Source of the DNA: Dellaglioa kimchii
GTDB lineage: Bacteria; Bacillota; Bacilli; Lactobacillales; Lactobacillaceae
Assembly: GCF_046115505.1 (NCBI RefSeq)
Contig: NZ_CP170736.1
Location: forward strand, 1,240,001-1,304,000
DNA: 64,000 nucleotides
Direction: 5' to 3'
This document shows positions 25,174-34,566 of this stretch, piece by piece. The notes under the pieces are model-generated. The model saw only the letters and a program-made list of their open reading frames with translations, did no database searches and was not told the origin of the DNA. Within the stretch, counting starts at the first letter, position 1. Each line of letters starts with the position of its first letter. The position numbers and the translations under genes are program-made.

Positions 25174-26409
25174 ATGACAAGTCCAGTACATGTAACATCA
25201 GAAATCGGAACTCTTAAAACAGTTTTGTTAAAGAGACCCGGTAAAGAAGTTGAAAACTTAACACCAGATATCATGGGTCGTCTTTTATTTGACGATATTC
25301 CATACTTACCTGAAATTCAAAGAGAACATGATTTTTTCGCAAAAACGTTGCAAGACAATGGCGTTGAAACAATTTATCTTGAAACATTGGCTGCAGAAGC
25401 TTTAGATGCAGGAAATGTAAAAGAAGAATTCTTGGAAAAAATGTTAGATGAATCAGGTTTAGTTTCTAGCACACTCCATGCTGCATTGAAAGAATACTTA
25501 CTTTCAATGGAAACACAAGATATGGTTGATAAAATTATGGCTGGCGTTAGAACAAATGAAATCGATTACAAGTCAAATGCTTTAGTTGATTTAAGTTCTT
25601 CTGAAGACTATCCATTCTTTATGGATCCAATGCCTAACCTTTACTTTACACGTGACCCAGCAGCATCAATGGGCGATGGTTTAACAATTAACCGCATGAC
25701 ATTCGCTGCACGTCGTCGTGAATCATTATTTATGGAATACATTATGGAATACCATCCACGTTTTGCTAATAAAGGCGTAAACGTATGGCGTAGTCGTAAC
25801 CATCTTGACCGTATGGAAGGTGGAGACGAATTAATTTTAAACGACCACGTTCTTGCAATTGGTATTTCACAACGTACTTCAGCTCGTTCAATCGAAGAAT
25901 TAGCACAAGTATTATTTGCAAAACACAGTGGTTTTGATAAGATTTTAGCAATTAAAATCCCTAATAACCGTGCAATGATGCATTTGGATACAGTGTTCAC
26001 AATGATTGATTACGATAAATTTACAATTCATCCAGGAATCCAAGATAATGGCGGAAACGTTGATACATTTATCTTAGAACCAGGTAAAGATAACCACATT
26101 AACATTTCACATCGTACGGACTTACAAAACGTCTTACGTGAAGTCTTAAAAGTACCAGAACTTATCTTAATCCCAGTTGGTAACGGCGATGCAGTAGTTG
26201 CTCCTCGTGAACAATGGAATGATGGTTCAAATACATTGGCAATTGCTCCTAATACAGTTGTAACTTATAATCGTAACTACGTTTCAAATGAAGTCCTAAG
26301 AAGTTATGGAATTAAAGTTATTGAAGTTATTTCAGCCGAATTATCACGAGGTCGTGGTGGTCCACGTTGTATGAGTATGCCTATCGTTCGTGAAGACTTA
26401 AAAAAATAA
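25174..26409 (+). CDS. arcA: Arginine deiminase
   Basis: The 411-residue enzyme hydrolyses arginine to citrulline and ammonia, the first step of the ADI pathway. Family motifs are visible: FTRDP, MEGGDE, HLDTVFT and the catalytic Cys in RGGPRCMSMP. The start is the ATG at 25174 (MTSPVHVTSEIG), preceded by GGGAGGT at 25160-25166; the frame stays open upstream to 25075 without a site. Codon use is biased to frequent codons, as expected for a strongly expressed gene. arcB follows after 24 nt. Confidence 0.98.
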   Translation: MTSPVHVTSEIGTLKTVLLKRPGKEVENLTPDIMGRLLFDDIPYLPEIQREHDFFAKTLQDNGVETIYLETLAAEALDAGNVKEEFLEKMLDESGLVSSTLHAALKEYLLSMETQDMVDKIMAGVRTNEIDYKSNALVDLSSSEDYPFFMDPMPNLYFTRDPAASMGDGLTINRMTFAARRRESLFMEYIMEYHPRFANKGVNVWRSRNHLDRMEGGDELILNDHVLAIGISQRTSARSIEELAQVLFAKHSGFDKILAIKIPNNRAMMHLDTVFTMIDYDKFTIHPGIQDNGGNVDTFILEPGKDNHINISHRTDLQNVLREVLKVPELILIPVGNGDAVVAPREQWNDGSNTLAIAPNTVVTYNRNYVSNEVLRSYGIKVIEVISAELSRGRGGPRCMSMPIVREDLKK

Positions 26410-26433
26410 AATTTAAAAAAGGTGGAAATTAAC

Positions 26434-27450
26434 ATGTCAAACACAGTCTTTCAAGGTCGCAGTCTTTTAGCAGAAAAAGATTTTACTCCAGAAGAATTAG
26501 AATATTTAATCGATTTCTCAATTCATTTAAAAGATTTGAAAAAACGTGGAATCCCTCATAAATATCTTCAAGGTAAGAACATTGCCTTACTTTTTGAAAA
26601 AAATTCAACAAGAACACGTGCTGCTTTCACAACAGCATCAGTTGATTTAGGTGCTCATCCTGAATTTCTTGGAAAAAATGATATTCAATTAGGTAAAAAA
26701 GAATCAGTTGAAGATACAGCTAAAGTTTTAGGTAGTATGTTCGACGGTATTGAATTCCGTGGATTCAGTCAAGATGTTGTTGAAGGATTAGCTAAATTCT
26801 CAGGCGTTCCTGTATGGAATGGTTTAACTGATGAATGGCATCCAACACAAATGATTGCTGATTTTATGACTGTTAAAGAAAACTTTGGCAAATTAAAAGG
26901 CATCACATTGACATACGTTGGTGATGGTCGTAACAATATGGCTAACAGTCTTTTGGTAACTGGATCAATGTTAGGTGTAAACATTCATATCGTTGCACCT
27001 GACTCATTACAACCAACTGAAGAAGTTCAAAAATTTGCTGCTGAATTTGCTGAAAAATCAGGTAGCAAGAACATGATTACTTCAGACGTTGATAAAGGGG
27101 TTAAAGGTTCAGATATTCTTTACACAGATGTTTGGGTATCAATGGGTGAAGAAGATAAATTTGAAGAACGTATTAACACATTGAAACCATACCAATTAAA
27201 CATGGACATGGTTAAAAAGACTGGCAATGAAAACATGATCATCATGCATTGTTTACCAGCATTCCATGGTATTGAAACTGAATATGGTAAAGAAATGTTC
27301 GAAAAATATGGTGTTAAAGAAATGGAAATTACTGACGAAGCATTCCGTAGTAAATATGCACGTCAATTTGAAGAAGCAGAAAACAGAATGCATTCAATTA
27401 AAGCAATTATGGCTGCAACTGCAGGAAACTTATTCATTCCACGCGTTTAA
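26434..27450 (+). CDS. arcB: Catabolic ornithine carbamoyltransferase
   Basis: A 338-residue transcarbamylase that converts citrulline and phosphate to ornithine and carbamoyl phosphate. Motifs: STRTRAAF (carbamoyl phosphate site), HPTQ, WVSMGEE and HCLPAFHG (ornithine site). AAAAGGTGG lies just before the ATG at 26434 (MSNTVFQGRSLL); an ATG at 26422 is upstream of that site. Length and C-terminal IMAATAGNLFIPRV-type end fit catabolic enzymes. It shares a transcript with arcA. Confidence 0.97.
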   Translation: MSNTVFQGRSLLAEKDFTPEELEYLIDFSIHLKDLKKRGIPHKYLQGKNIALLFEKNSTRTRAAFTTASVDLGAHPEFLGKNDIQLGKKESVEDTAKVLGSMFDGIEFRGFSQDVVEGLAKFSGVPVWNGLTDEWHPTQMIADFMTVKENFGKLKGITLTYVGDGRNNMANSLLVTGSMLGVNIHIVAPDSLQPTEEVQKFAAEFAEKSGSKNMITSDVDKGVKGSDILYTDVWVSMGEEDKFEERINTLKPYQLNMDMVKKTGNENMIIMHCLPAFHGIETEYGKEMFEKYGVKEMEITDEAFRSKYARQFEEAENRMHSIKAIMAATAGNLFIPRV

Positions 27451-27528
27451 TAACATTATGATAGTTTGTTTTTAACGGTGAAAGTAACTTAACAGGGAAG
27501 TGTCTCTGCAAAAAAATAGGCTGTCATT

Positions 27529-27575
27529 AGGGGGACTAATCTGGAGCAAGACTTTAGATTAGGTCCCTTTTTATT
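27529..27575 (+). terminator. Terminator-like hairpin between arcB and arcD
   Basis: The stem 27530-27542 with 27555-27567 (7 bp, one mismatch, then G-rich pairs) is followed by T5. It lies inside the arc cluster and may lower expression of arcDC relative to arcAB. Confidence 0.65.
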
Positions 27576-27603
27576 TTTAATAAAGAAAGTAGGCAGTTAA
27601 ATT

Positions 27604-29028
27604 ATGGACGAAAAACATACAGTTAAAAAAATTAGTTTAATGGCGCTAGTCGCGTTAGTTATTAGTTCTTCTATTGGTGGCGGGGTCTTCGGACTAACGT
27701 CTGATTTAGCCAATGCATCTTCACCCGGTCCTGCACTAATTGGTTGGGTAATTGTCGGAATTGGTATTTTGATGTTATCCCTTTCTTTGAATAACTTATT
27801 AAATAAAGAACCAGATTTAGAAGGTATTTTTACCTATGCAGAAAAAGGATTTGGACCATTCGCTGGATTCATCAGTGGTTGGGGTTACTGGTTATCTGCT
27901 TGGTTAGGAAACGTCGCATTCGCTACAATTTTGATGAGTGCGGTTGGTTATTTCTTCCCTATCTTTAAATCAGGACAAAATCTTCCTTCAATTTTAATTG
28001 CAAGTATCCTTTGCTGGGGGTTAACATACTTTGTTAATCGCGGTATTGAAGGTGCAGCAGCAATCAATGCGATTGTTACGGTCTGCAAATTAATTCCAAT
28101 TTTTGTATTTATTGTTGTTGCTATATTCTTATTCAAGATCGATATTTTTACAGCTAACTTCTGGGGCACAATGAGTCATAACTTCGTTGCTGGCGATGTC
28201 GCTTCACAAATTAAAAAATGTATGATGGTTATGATGTGGGTCTTTGTAGGTATCGAAGGGGCTTCAATGTTGTCTTCTCGTGCAGAAAAGAAATCTGATG
28301 CAGGTAAGGCTACAATCATTGGCTTAATTAGTTTATTAGTCGTTTACGTTTTAGCTTCAATGTTACCATACGGTATTTTGACACAAGCACAATTAGCTTC
28401 AATTCATCAACCAGCAATGTTATATATTGCTGTTGAAATGGTTGGACCAGTTGGTGGATACGTTATCGGTATTGGTTTAATTATTTCAATTTTGGGTGCA
28501 TGGTTATCATGGACAATGCTTCCAGCAGAAACAATGTTATTAATGGCAAAAAGTAAATTATTACCCGGTTACTTTGGTAAAGTTAATGATAAAAAAGCAC
28601 CAACTTTTGCTTTAATCGTAACAGGCGGATTAGTACAATTATTCCTTTTCACGCTTTTATTCACAGATAAGGCTTATAACTTTGCTTATTCACTATGTAC
28701 AGCTTCAATTATTGTTTGTTATATCTTAGTTGCGATGTATCAAGTTAAATACTCTATTCAACATATTGATGAAAAAGGCAATAAAGCACAATTAGTATAT
28801 GGTTTAATTGCGCTATTATTCCAAGTTGCCGGGATTATTATGGCCGGTATCAGTTATTTATTACTCTGTTTAATTGCATACATTCCAGGAATTTACTTCT
28901 ATGGGAAAGCAAGAGTAGCACAAGGTGAAAAATTCTTATCAAAAGGCGAAATAGGTATAACCCTGGTTATACTTATTGGTGCTTGCATTGGTATTTGGTT
29001 AATTGCGTCAGGAAAAATGGTTGTTTAA
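27604..29028 (+). CDS. arcD: Arginine/ornithine antiporter, APC family
   Basis: The 474-residue transporter of the APC superfamily has about 12-13 TM helices. TM1 carries the substrate-binding SSSIGGGVFGL segment and TM6 the MMWVFVGIEGASMLSSRA stretch, both typical of the arginine:ornithine exchangers. It moves one arginine in for one ornithine out and thereby drives the ADI pathway without energy cost. It lies between arcB and arcC. Confidence 0.95.
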   Translation: MDEKHTVKKISLMALVALVISSSIGGGVFGLTSDLANASSPGPALIGWVIVGIGILMLSLSLNNLLNKEPDLEGIFTYAEKGFGPFAGFISGWGYWLSAWLGNVAFATILMSAVGYFFPIFKSGQNLPSILIASILCWGLTYFVNRGIEGAAAINAIVTVCKLIPIFVFIVVAIFLFKIDIFTANFWGTMSHNFVAGDVASQIKKCMMVMMWVFVGIEGASMLSSRAEKKSDAGKATIIGLISLLVVYVLASMLPYGILTQAQLASIHQPAMLYIAVEMVGPVGGYVIGIGLIISILGAWLSWTMLPAETMLLMAKSKLLPGYFGKVNDKKAPTFALIVTGGLVQLFLFTLLFTDKAYNFAYSLCTASIIVCYILVAMYQVKYSIQHIDEKGNKAQLVYGLIALLFQVAGIIMAGISYLLLCLIAYIPGIYFYGKARVAQGEKFLSKGEIGITLVILIGACIGIWLIASGKMVV

Positions 29029-29055
29029 TAAATAAAAAATGAGGAGTCGATTAAT

Positions 29056-30000
29056 ATGTCAAGAAAAATTGTTATTGCTTTAGGTGGAAATGCTATTTTA
29101 TCAAAGGATGCTAGTGCTGAGGCACAACAAAAAGCATTGCGAGAAACAGCTGAATATCTAGTTAAATTTGTTGAAAAAGGGGATAAATTAATTATTTCTC
29201 ATGGTAATGGTCCACAAGTTGGAAACTTATTACTTCAACAAGCAGCTGCAGTATCTGAAAAGAACCCAGCCCTACCATTAGATACTTGTGTTGCAATGAC
29301 ACAAGGAAGTATTGGTTATTGGATGCAAAATGCATTGGATAATGCATTAGTTGAAAAAGGAATCAATAAAGAAGTTGCAACTATTGTGACACAAGTTATT
29401 GTGGATCAAAATGATGCTGCATTTAGTAACCCAACTAAACCAGTTGGCCCATTCTATTCAGAAACAGCTGCTAAAGCAGAAATGGCTGCACATGAAGAGA
29501 TGACATTTGTTGAAGATGCTGGTCGTGGATGGCGACGTGTTGTTCCTTCACCACGTCCAACTGGGATCAAAGAATACAAAACAATCGATCAATTAACAGA
29601 GAATGGTGTGATTTCAATTTCTGTTGGTGGCGGTGGTGTCCCCGTTGTTGAAGAAAATGGTAAATTACATGGCGTAGAAGCTGTTATTGATAAAGATTTC
29701 GCTTCAGAAAAATTAGCCGAATTAGTAGATGCTGATTTACTTATTATTTTGACGAGTGTTGATAATGTTTATGTTAACTTCAATAAACCTAATCAAGAAA
29801 AATTAGAACAGGTAACTGTTTCTGAATTAAAAGAATATATCAAAGAAGACCAATTTGCTAAGGGTAGTATGTTACCTAAGATTGAAGCTGCAATTGAATT
29901 CGTTGAAGCAAGTAAAAAGGGTCGCGCAATTGTGACATCTTTAGAAAACATCAGTCAATTATTAGATAATGATGCTGGTACAGTTATCGTAAAAGGCTAA
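29056..30000 (+). CDS. arcC: Carbamate kinase
   Basis: A 314-residue amino-acid-kinase-family enzyme that makes ATP from carbamoyl phosphate and ADP, the last ADI step. Motifs: ALGGNAIL at the N-terminus, SHGNGPQVGNLLLQQ, SVGGGGVPVV and AVIDKDFASEKLA. RBS GAGGAG (29041-29046). It follows arcD by 27 nt and ends the arcDC unit; no clear terminator precedes the arcR promoter. Confidence 0.97.
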   Translation: MSRKIVIALGGNAILSKDASAEAQQKALRETAEYLVKFVEKGDKLIISHGNGPQVGNLLLQQAAAVSEKNPALPLDTCVAMTQGSIGYWMQNALDNALVEKGINKEVATIVTQVIVDQNDAAFSNPTKPVGPFYSETAAKAEMAAHEEMTFVEDAGRGWRRVVPSPRPTGIKEYKTIDQLTENGVISISVGGGGVPVVEENGKLHGVEAVIDKDFASEKLAELVDADLLIILTSVDNVYVNFNKPNQEKLEQVTVSELKEYIKEDQFAKGSMLPKIEAAIEFVEASKKGRAIVTSLENISQLLDNDAGTVIVKG

Positions 30001-30048
30001 TAAAAAGCGATATTTAAGCTAAATTAGCTAACAAAGTTGTAAGGTAAA

Positions 30049-30077
30049 TTGTGGCCAAGGAATATCCATGTTAAAAT
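30049..30077 (+). promoter_or_regulatory. Promoter of arcR
   Basis: TTGTGG (30049-30054), 17 bp, TAAAAT (30072-30077). Confidence 0.5.
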
Positions 30078-30127
30078 GATAAAGGAGAGAGTTTAGGGAG
30101 TTAGTAATTAGTGGAGGGGATCAAACA

Positions 30128-30856
30128 ATGCAAAAAATTAAAGCAGTACCCCAATATATGCAGTATTTAAGAAAATTGTCAGATTTTGAAACACTGACTG
30201 ATGAAGAAGCAAATTTACTAATGAACAACATGAGTATCAAATCATTCCAAAAAGGTCAGGTTCTTTTTGACGAAAATGATCAACGTACGCGTTTTTATTT
30301 TTTAATAGAAGGCGTAATACGGGTTGAACGATTTGATATTGATGGTGACTTTGGATTTTATTCATATATCAAAAATGACTTAGGATTTCCGTATCGAGGC
30401 TTATTAAGTGATAAAAATTACCCTTATTTAGCGAGAGCCATGACGGATATACAAATCGTTTATTTCCCAATGGCCTTAGTTGAACGGATATTGAAGCAAA
30501 ATATTCTGATGGCTACTCGAGCAATAAGGGAGATGTCAACAATTCTAAGTGCTACAGAGAATCAAGTTCAAAGAATGGTAACGTCGAGTGCTCATGATCG
30601 AATTGTACAAGCTATTAATATTTTAGCAGAACAATTAGGTGCTGATTTCACAGAAAAGCATGTCGTTATTCCTTATCGTGTCACGATCAAAGAGCTAGCG
30701 TTAGTTAGCGGGACTACTCGTGAAACAGCCGGACATGTGATTAAGTGTTTGGCTAAAAATGAGGAAATCATTTTTGAACGCCAGCAATTAACATTGTTGG
30801 AAGGTTGGTTTGCTGATCAGAGTTTTGACCGGCAAGAACGCATCTTTAAATTATAA
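30128..30856 (+). CDS. arcR: Crp/Fnr-family regulator ArcR
   Basis: This 242-residue regulator has a cyclic-nucleotide-binding-like beta-barrel (about 28-125), a long dimer helix and a C-terminal winged helix (TIKELALVSGTTRETAGHVIKCL, about 188-212). No Fe-S cysteine set is present. ArcR proteins of the Crp/Fnr family activate ADI operons in Bacillus, Enterococcus and lactobacilli. TGTGA-N6-TCACA-like boxes stand before the YfcC gene and arcA, fitting sites for this protein. It has its own promoter. Confidence 0.88.
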   Translation: MQKIKAVPQYMQYLRKLSDFETLTDEEANLLMNNMSIKSFQKGQVLFDENDQRTRFYFLIEGVIRVERFDIDGDFGFYSYIKNDLGFPYRGLLSDKNYPYLARAMTDIQIVYFPMALVERILKQNILMATRAIREMSTILSATENQVQRMVTSSAHDRIVQAINILAEQLGADFTEKHVVIPYRVTIKELALVSGTTRETAGHVIKCLAKNEEIIFERQQLTLLEGWFADQSFDRQERIFKL

Positions 30857-30861
30857 GCTGA

Positions 30862-30925
30862 ATAAAAAAATGATCATATGACTTTGGCATATTTATTATG
30901 GCCAGGTCATATGATTATTTTTTTA
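30862..30925 (+). terminator. Bidirectional terminator between arcR and the YeiH gene
   Basis: A long stem (about 30869-30888 with 30901-30919; ATCATATGAC pairs with GTCATATGAT) has T tracts on both strands. It ends both converging transcripts and overlaps the last codon of the YeiH gene. Confidence 0.85.
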
Positions 30926-31924
30926 AAATAAAATTGTAATTAAACCGATTGCTAATACTACTTGAACAAGCATAATACCACCAGCATAAAGTAATAAACG
31001 CTTGCCTTGACTAAATAGTGATTTTAAATTTAAACGAAGACCAATAGCCGCTAAGGCAATTATTTCACACCACGTACTTAGAAAATGTGCAGTTTCACCA
31101 ATTGGAGAAGGTAAAAAGTGTAAACTATTAAGGACACAAAGTGTTAAAAATCCAATGACATACCAAGGAACTAAAGTTGATTTTTTTGTGGTTACTTGTG
31201 ACGCTTTTTGGGTAGGTTGATTCTTACTGTGCAAATAGCTAAAAATAGTAATGACAAATACTAAACAAATAATTCTTAGTATTTTGAATAATGTAGCAGT
31301 TACGATGACATCCTGATTTAGCATTGTCGCACTTGCAACTACTTGTCCAACAGATTGCACAGTTCCACCGATTAAGACACCTCTGAAAACATTGTTACCA
31401 CCCCAGAGGAGGGTTCCAATAATAGGTAATGTTAACATTAAAATCGTTCCCATTAGATTAACTAATGTAATTGAAATACCAGTTTCTTCATTATCAGCGT
31501 CAATAACTGGGGCAATTGCACCAATGGCTGATGAACCACAAACAGCATTTCCACCGGCCATTAGTAGGTAAGTACCTTCACCGAAGGCTAATTTCTTACC
31601 TAGCCAAATTGCAAAAATAATGGTGATACTCATCTGAAGGAAGGTAAAAAGTAAGCCGTTTAAACCAATTTCTTTAATACTTTGAAATGTGATAGTCGCA
31701 CCTAACAAAAGAACCGAGTATTCTAATAAACGTTTCTCAGAAAATTTAGTTCCGGCCGTTAGTGTGGGTTGATGTAGAAAAGTATTACCTAAAATGATTC
31801 CAATGAATAAAGCAATAGTTGCACCACCTAACATGGGTAGCCATAATTTAGCAATAAAATAGCTGGCAAGCCCAATTAGTAAGGCAACGATAAATCCTGG
31901 TAGTAAATTAGTTATTTTTTTCAA
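30923..31924 (-). CDS. YeiH-family putative sulfate exporter
   Basis: This roughly 333-residue membrane protein has about 10-11 TM helices and the family segments LLGATITFQSIKEIG, MAGGNAVCGSSAIGAIAPVI and GGTVQSVGQVVASATML. YeiH (UPF0324/PSE family) proteins are predicted exporters of sulfonate or sulfite-like compounds; the substrate is not proven. I prefer a TTG start at 31924 because AGAGAGG is 9 nt away; the ATG at 31933 touches that site. It is divergent from a LysR regulator gene, a common arrangement. Confidence 0.82.
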   Translation of the reverse strand: MKKITNLLPGFIVALLIGLASYFIAKLWLPMLGGATIALFIGIILGNTFLHQPTLTAGTKFSEKRLLEYSVLLLGATITFQSIKEIGLNGLLFTFLQMSITIIFAIWLGKKLAFGEGTYLLMAGGNAVCGSSAIGAIAPVIDADNEETGISITLVNLMGTILMLTLPIIGTLLWGGNNVFRGVLIGGTVQSVGQVVASATMLNQDVIVTATLFKILRIICLVFVITIFSYLHSKNQPTQKASQVTTKKSTLVPWYVIGFLTLCVLNSLHFLPSPIGETAHFLSTWCEIIALAAIGLRLNLKSLFSQGKRLLLYAGGIMLVQVVLAIGLITILF

Positions 31925-32017
31925 TATGATCATCCTCTCTAAACAATACTTTAACTATAGCTGATTTCTTTTAATTAATAAAATAAATCTTTATAATAAG
32001 TACTATTAATAAAACGA

Positions 32018-32857
32018 ATGGAAGTGGTTAATATTTTTAAAAATTTAGAAATTTTTAAATCAGTTTATGAAACAAGAAACTTTACTACTAGTGCGCAATT
32101 ACTATTTTTATCACAACCAACGATTTCAGTTCAAATTAAACAATTAGAAGAAACATTAGGTGTTATGTTATTTGAAAGAAATGGACGACAACAAATTGTA
32201 CCGACTGAGAGTGGGACGTTACTTTACCAACAAACACAACAGTTACTAGATTTATGGCAGCAAGATCTATTTGCCTTAAAACATCAAAAAACTGATCAGA
32301 AAATTGCCTGTAAAATAGCTGCTTCACACACCACTGCAGCATACTTACTACCTGACTTATTACGTAAAAATAAGGAATCTTTAAAACGATTAGAATTAGA
32401 AGTTAGCGTTCTGAATTCATCACAAATTATGGAACAATTAAAGCAACATAAGTTAGATTTTGGATTTATTGAAAAACCGTTGACAGAGAAGAATATAAAA
32501 CGATACTCGTTGACGACTGATCAATTAGTTTGGGCTGGTAATGAGGATGAGCCGTGGTTACTTAGAGAACATGGATCAGGTGTCTATCATTATTCAATTA
32601 ACTACTTAAAAGCAAATAATTTAACATTAGAGCACTTTATGACGATTAAAAGTAATTCACTAATTATTCAATTGCTGAGACAAGGTATAGGACAATCAAT
32701 TGTTTCACAGACTGCACTAACTGATTACCCAGAGATACCAGTCAAAGTACTATCAAAACAGTATCAGCGTGAATTCTACCTTGTTGGAAGAAGCGAACTA
32801 CCAAAGCCAATTCAAGAATTTGTAACTTGTTTAATAAATGAATCTTCTAAAGCATAG
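32018..32857 (+). CDS. LysR-family transcriptional regulator
   Basis: The 279-residue regulator has an N-terminal winged helix (NFTTSAQLLFLSQPTISVQIKQLEETLGVMLFER) and a LysR substrate domain. It is divergent from the YeiH gene, 93 bp apart, which suggests it controls that exporter like YeiE/CysB-type regulators do. It also lies 105 bp upstream of the aromatic detoxification operon and might affect it. The start is uncertain: ATG 32018 or GTG 32024, with no strong ribosome binding site. Confidence 0.88.
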   Translation: MEVVNIFKNLEIFKSVYETRNFTTSAQLLFLSQPTISVQIKQLEETLGVMLFERNGRQQIVPTESGTLLYQQTQQLLDLWQQDLFALKHQKTDQKIACKIAASHTTAAYLLPDLLRKNKESLKRLELEVSVLNSSQIMEQLKQHKLDFGFIEKPLTEKNIKRYSLTTDQLVWAGNEDEPWLLREHGSGVYHYSINYLKANNLTLEHFMTIKSNSLIIQLLRQGIGQSIVSQTALTDYPEIPVKVLSKQYQREFYLVGRSELPKPIQEFVTCLINESSKA

Positions 32858-32962
32858 ATTAAGGTAATCAGACTTAAGTATAAAAAAATTAGGTTAAACA
32901 ACTTGCTTACTTTTAGTAAGTGTGATAATTTAAGTTTATTAAATATATTGGGGGTATCAATC

Positions 32963-33925
32963 ATGAATACTAAATTATTAGGATTACATCATATTACAGC
33001 TATTACTTCAAGTTCACCAAAAATGTTTCATTTTATGACAGAAATATTAGGGTTACATTTAATAAAAAAAACAGTAAATCAAGATGATGTTAGAACATAT
33101 CATCTATACTTTACGGATGATATGGGATCGGCAGGGACCGATATTACCTTTTTTGATTTTCCGGGTTTATTTCAAGGTACAAAAGGAAAAAATGGTATTT
33201 CGAGAATTGGATTTAGAGTTCCTAGCGATGATGCCCTAGATTTTTGGGCAGAACGATTTGACGATTATGATATTAAACATGATGAAATTGAAATGAATTT
33301 TGGCAGTAAAACAATGAATTTTTATGATTTTGATCATGAGCAATATCAATTAATTTCTGACGAACGTAATCATGGTGTGGAAGCTGGGACACCTTACTTA
33401 TACAGTCCGGTTCCCAAGATGTTCGCAATTAGTGGTTTAGGAACAACAATTATTACAGTAGATTATCCAGAACGTATGGATATTGTGTTAAGACAATTAC
33501 TGGGATTCGATAAAATTGCCACAGAAAATCAACGTACATTATATGAATTGAACGATGGTGGGCATGGCGCACAAATTATTATAGAAGAAGACCATGATTT
33601 ACCGAATGAGATTCAAGCATATGGAACAGTTCATCATATCGCTTTCAGGACAGAAGATGAAGAGTCATTGAACTATTGGATTGAACAAATACAAAGAGTT
33701 GGTATTAGTGATTCAGGTTTTGTTGACCGATTCTATTTTAAATCAGAGTATTTCCGTCCTGGTGAAGGTGTATTATTTGAAATTGCAACAGATGGTCCTG
33801 GATTCTTGCAAGATGAAACATATGAAGAAGCCGGTATTCACCTAGAGTTACCACCATTTTTAGAAGACCAACGTGCAGATATTGAAGCTCGCTTAGTTAA
33901 TTTCAATTCAGACAAGAAGTTATAG
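32963..33925 (+). CDS. Ring-cleaving dioxygenase, VOC family (MhqO/MhqA-like)
   Basis: A 320-residue protein made of two vicinal-oxygen-chelate modules (about 1-150 and 155-290). Metal ligands appear as HHITAI near the N-terminus, HHIAFRT and the Glu in VLFEIATDGPG. Close relatives in Bacillus (MhqO, MhqA) detoxify hydroquinones. GGGGGT precedes the ATG at 32963 (MNTKLLGLHH); the frame is open from 32903. It is first in a three-gene operon with an esterase-like hydrolase and a flavin reductase. Confidence 0.88.
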   Translation: MNTKLLGLHHITAITSSSPKMFHFMTEILGLHLIKKTVNQDDVRTYHLYFTDDMGSAGTDITFFDFPGLFQGTKGKNGISRIGFRVPSDDALDFWAERFDDYDIKHDEIEMNFGSKTMNFYDFDHEQYQLISDERNHGVEAGTPYLYSPVPKMFAISGLGTTIITVDYPERMDIVLRQLLGFDKIATENQRTLYELNDGGHGAQIIIEEDHDLPNEIQAYGTVHHIAFRTEDEESLNYWIEQIQRVGISDSGFVDRFYFKSEYFRPGEGVLFEIATDGPGFLQDETYEEAGIHLELPPFLEDQRADIEARLVNFNSDKKL

Positions 33926-33927
33926 AT

Positions 33928-34560
33928 ATGGCAGAAGCAATTACATCTTATAAAGCTGGTAAGGTTGGCAATGCGACAATCTTAATGTTGCATGGAACTG
34001 GTGGAACGGAATCAGATTTACTATCAATTGCAGATTTTTTGGCTCCAGATAGTCCTAAAATTGGTATTCGTGGACGGTTAATAGAGAATCGGTTAACACG
34101 TTATTTTGCACATTTACCGGATGGTGGTTTCGATTTAAATAGTTTATCTGTAGAGACAAGTTGGTTAATGACTGTAATTAATGAGTTAGCTGTGGAGTAC
34201 GCTTTTGATCCAGAAAAATTAATTGTCCTAGGTTATTCTAATGGGGCTAACGTTGCCTACCATTCATTATTAACGGGACAGGCACTATTTAAAACAGCTG
34301 TTTTACTACATCCGATGGTGTTATCGGAAAATATTAAAGCGACTGCCGATTTAAGTGATATTAAAATTTGGGGTTCATATGGATTTTTAGATCCAATTGT
34401 TTCGAAATCAAATTTTGATGAACTAAAGAAATTCTGTCGAGAATTTAATATTGAATTTACCAGTTTTGAGGCTGAACAATCACATCAAATTTCAGAATCA
34501 GAATTACGGAATGCTAAACAATGGTTAGATAAGACCAATAGATTAAAAATTGAGGAATAA
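33928..34560 (+). CDS. Alpha/beta hydrolase, MhqD/carboxylesterase-like
   Basis: The 210-residue hydrolase has the oxyanion-hole segment MLHGTGGTESDL, the nucleophile elbow GYSNGAN (Ser), an acid Asp in GFLDPIV and a His in EQSHQIS. These match the phospholipase/carboxylesterase family that includes MhqD. It starts 2 nt after the stop of the dioxygenase gene and is followed by the flavin reductase gene 6 nt later, so one operon is certain. The natural substrate is unknown. Confidence 0.85.
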   Translation: MAEAITSYKAGKVGNATILMLHGTGGTESDLLSIADFLAPDSPKIGIRGRLIENRLTRYFAHLPDGGFDLNSLSVETSWLMTVINELAVEYAFDPEKLIVLGYSNGANVAYHSLLTGQALFKTAVLLHPMVLSENIKATADLSDIKIWGSYGFLDPIVSKSNFDELKKFCREFNIEFTSFEAEQSHQISESELRNAKQWLDKTNRLKIEE

Positions 34561-34566
34561 TATAAG

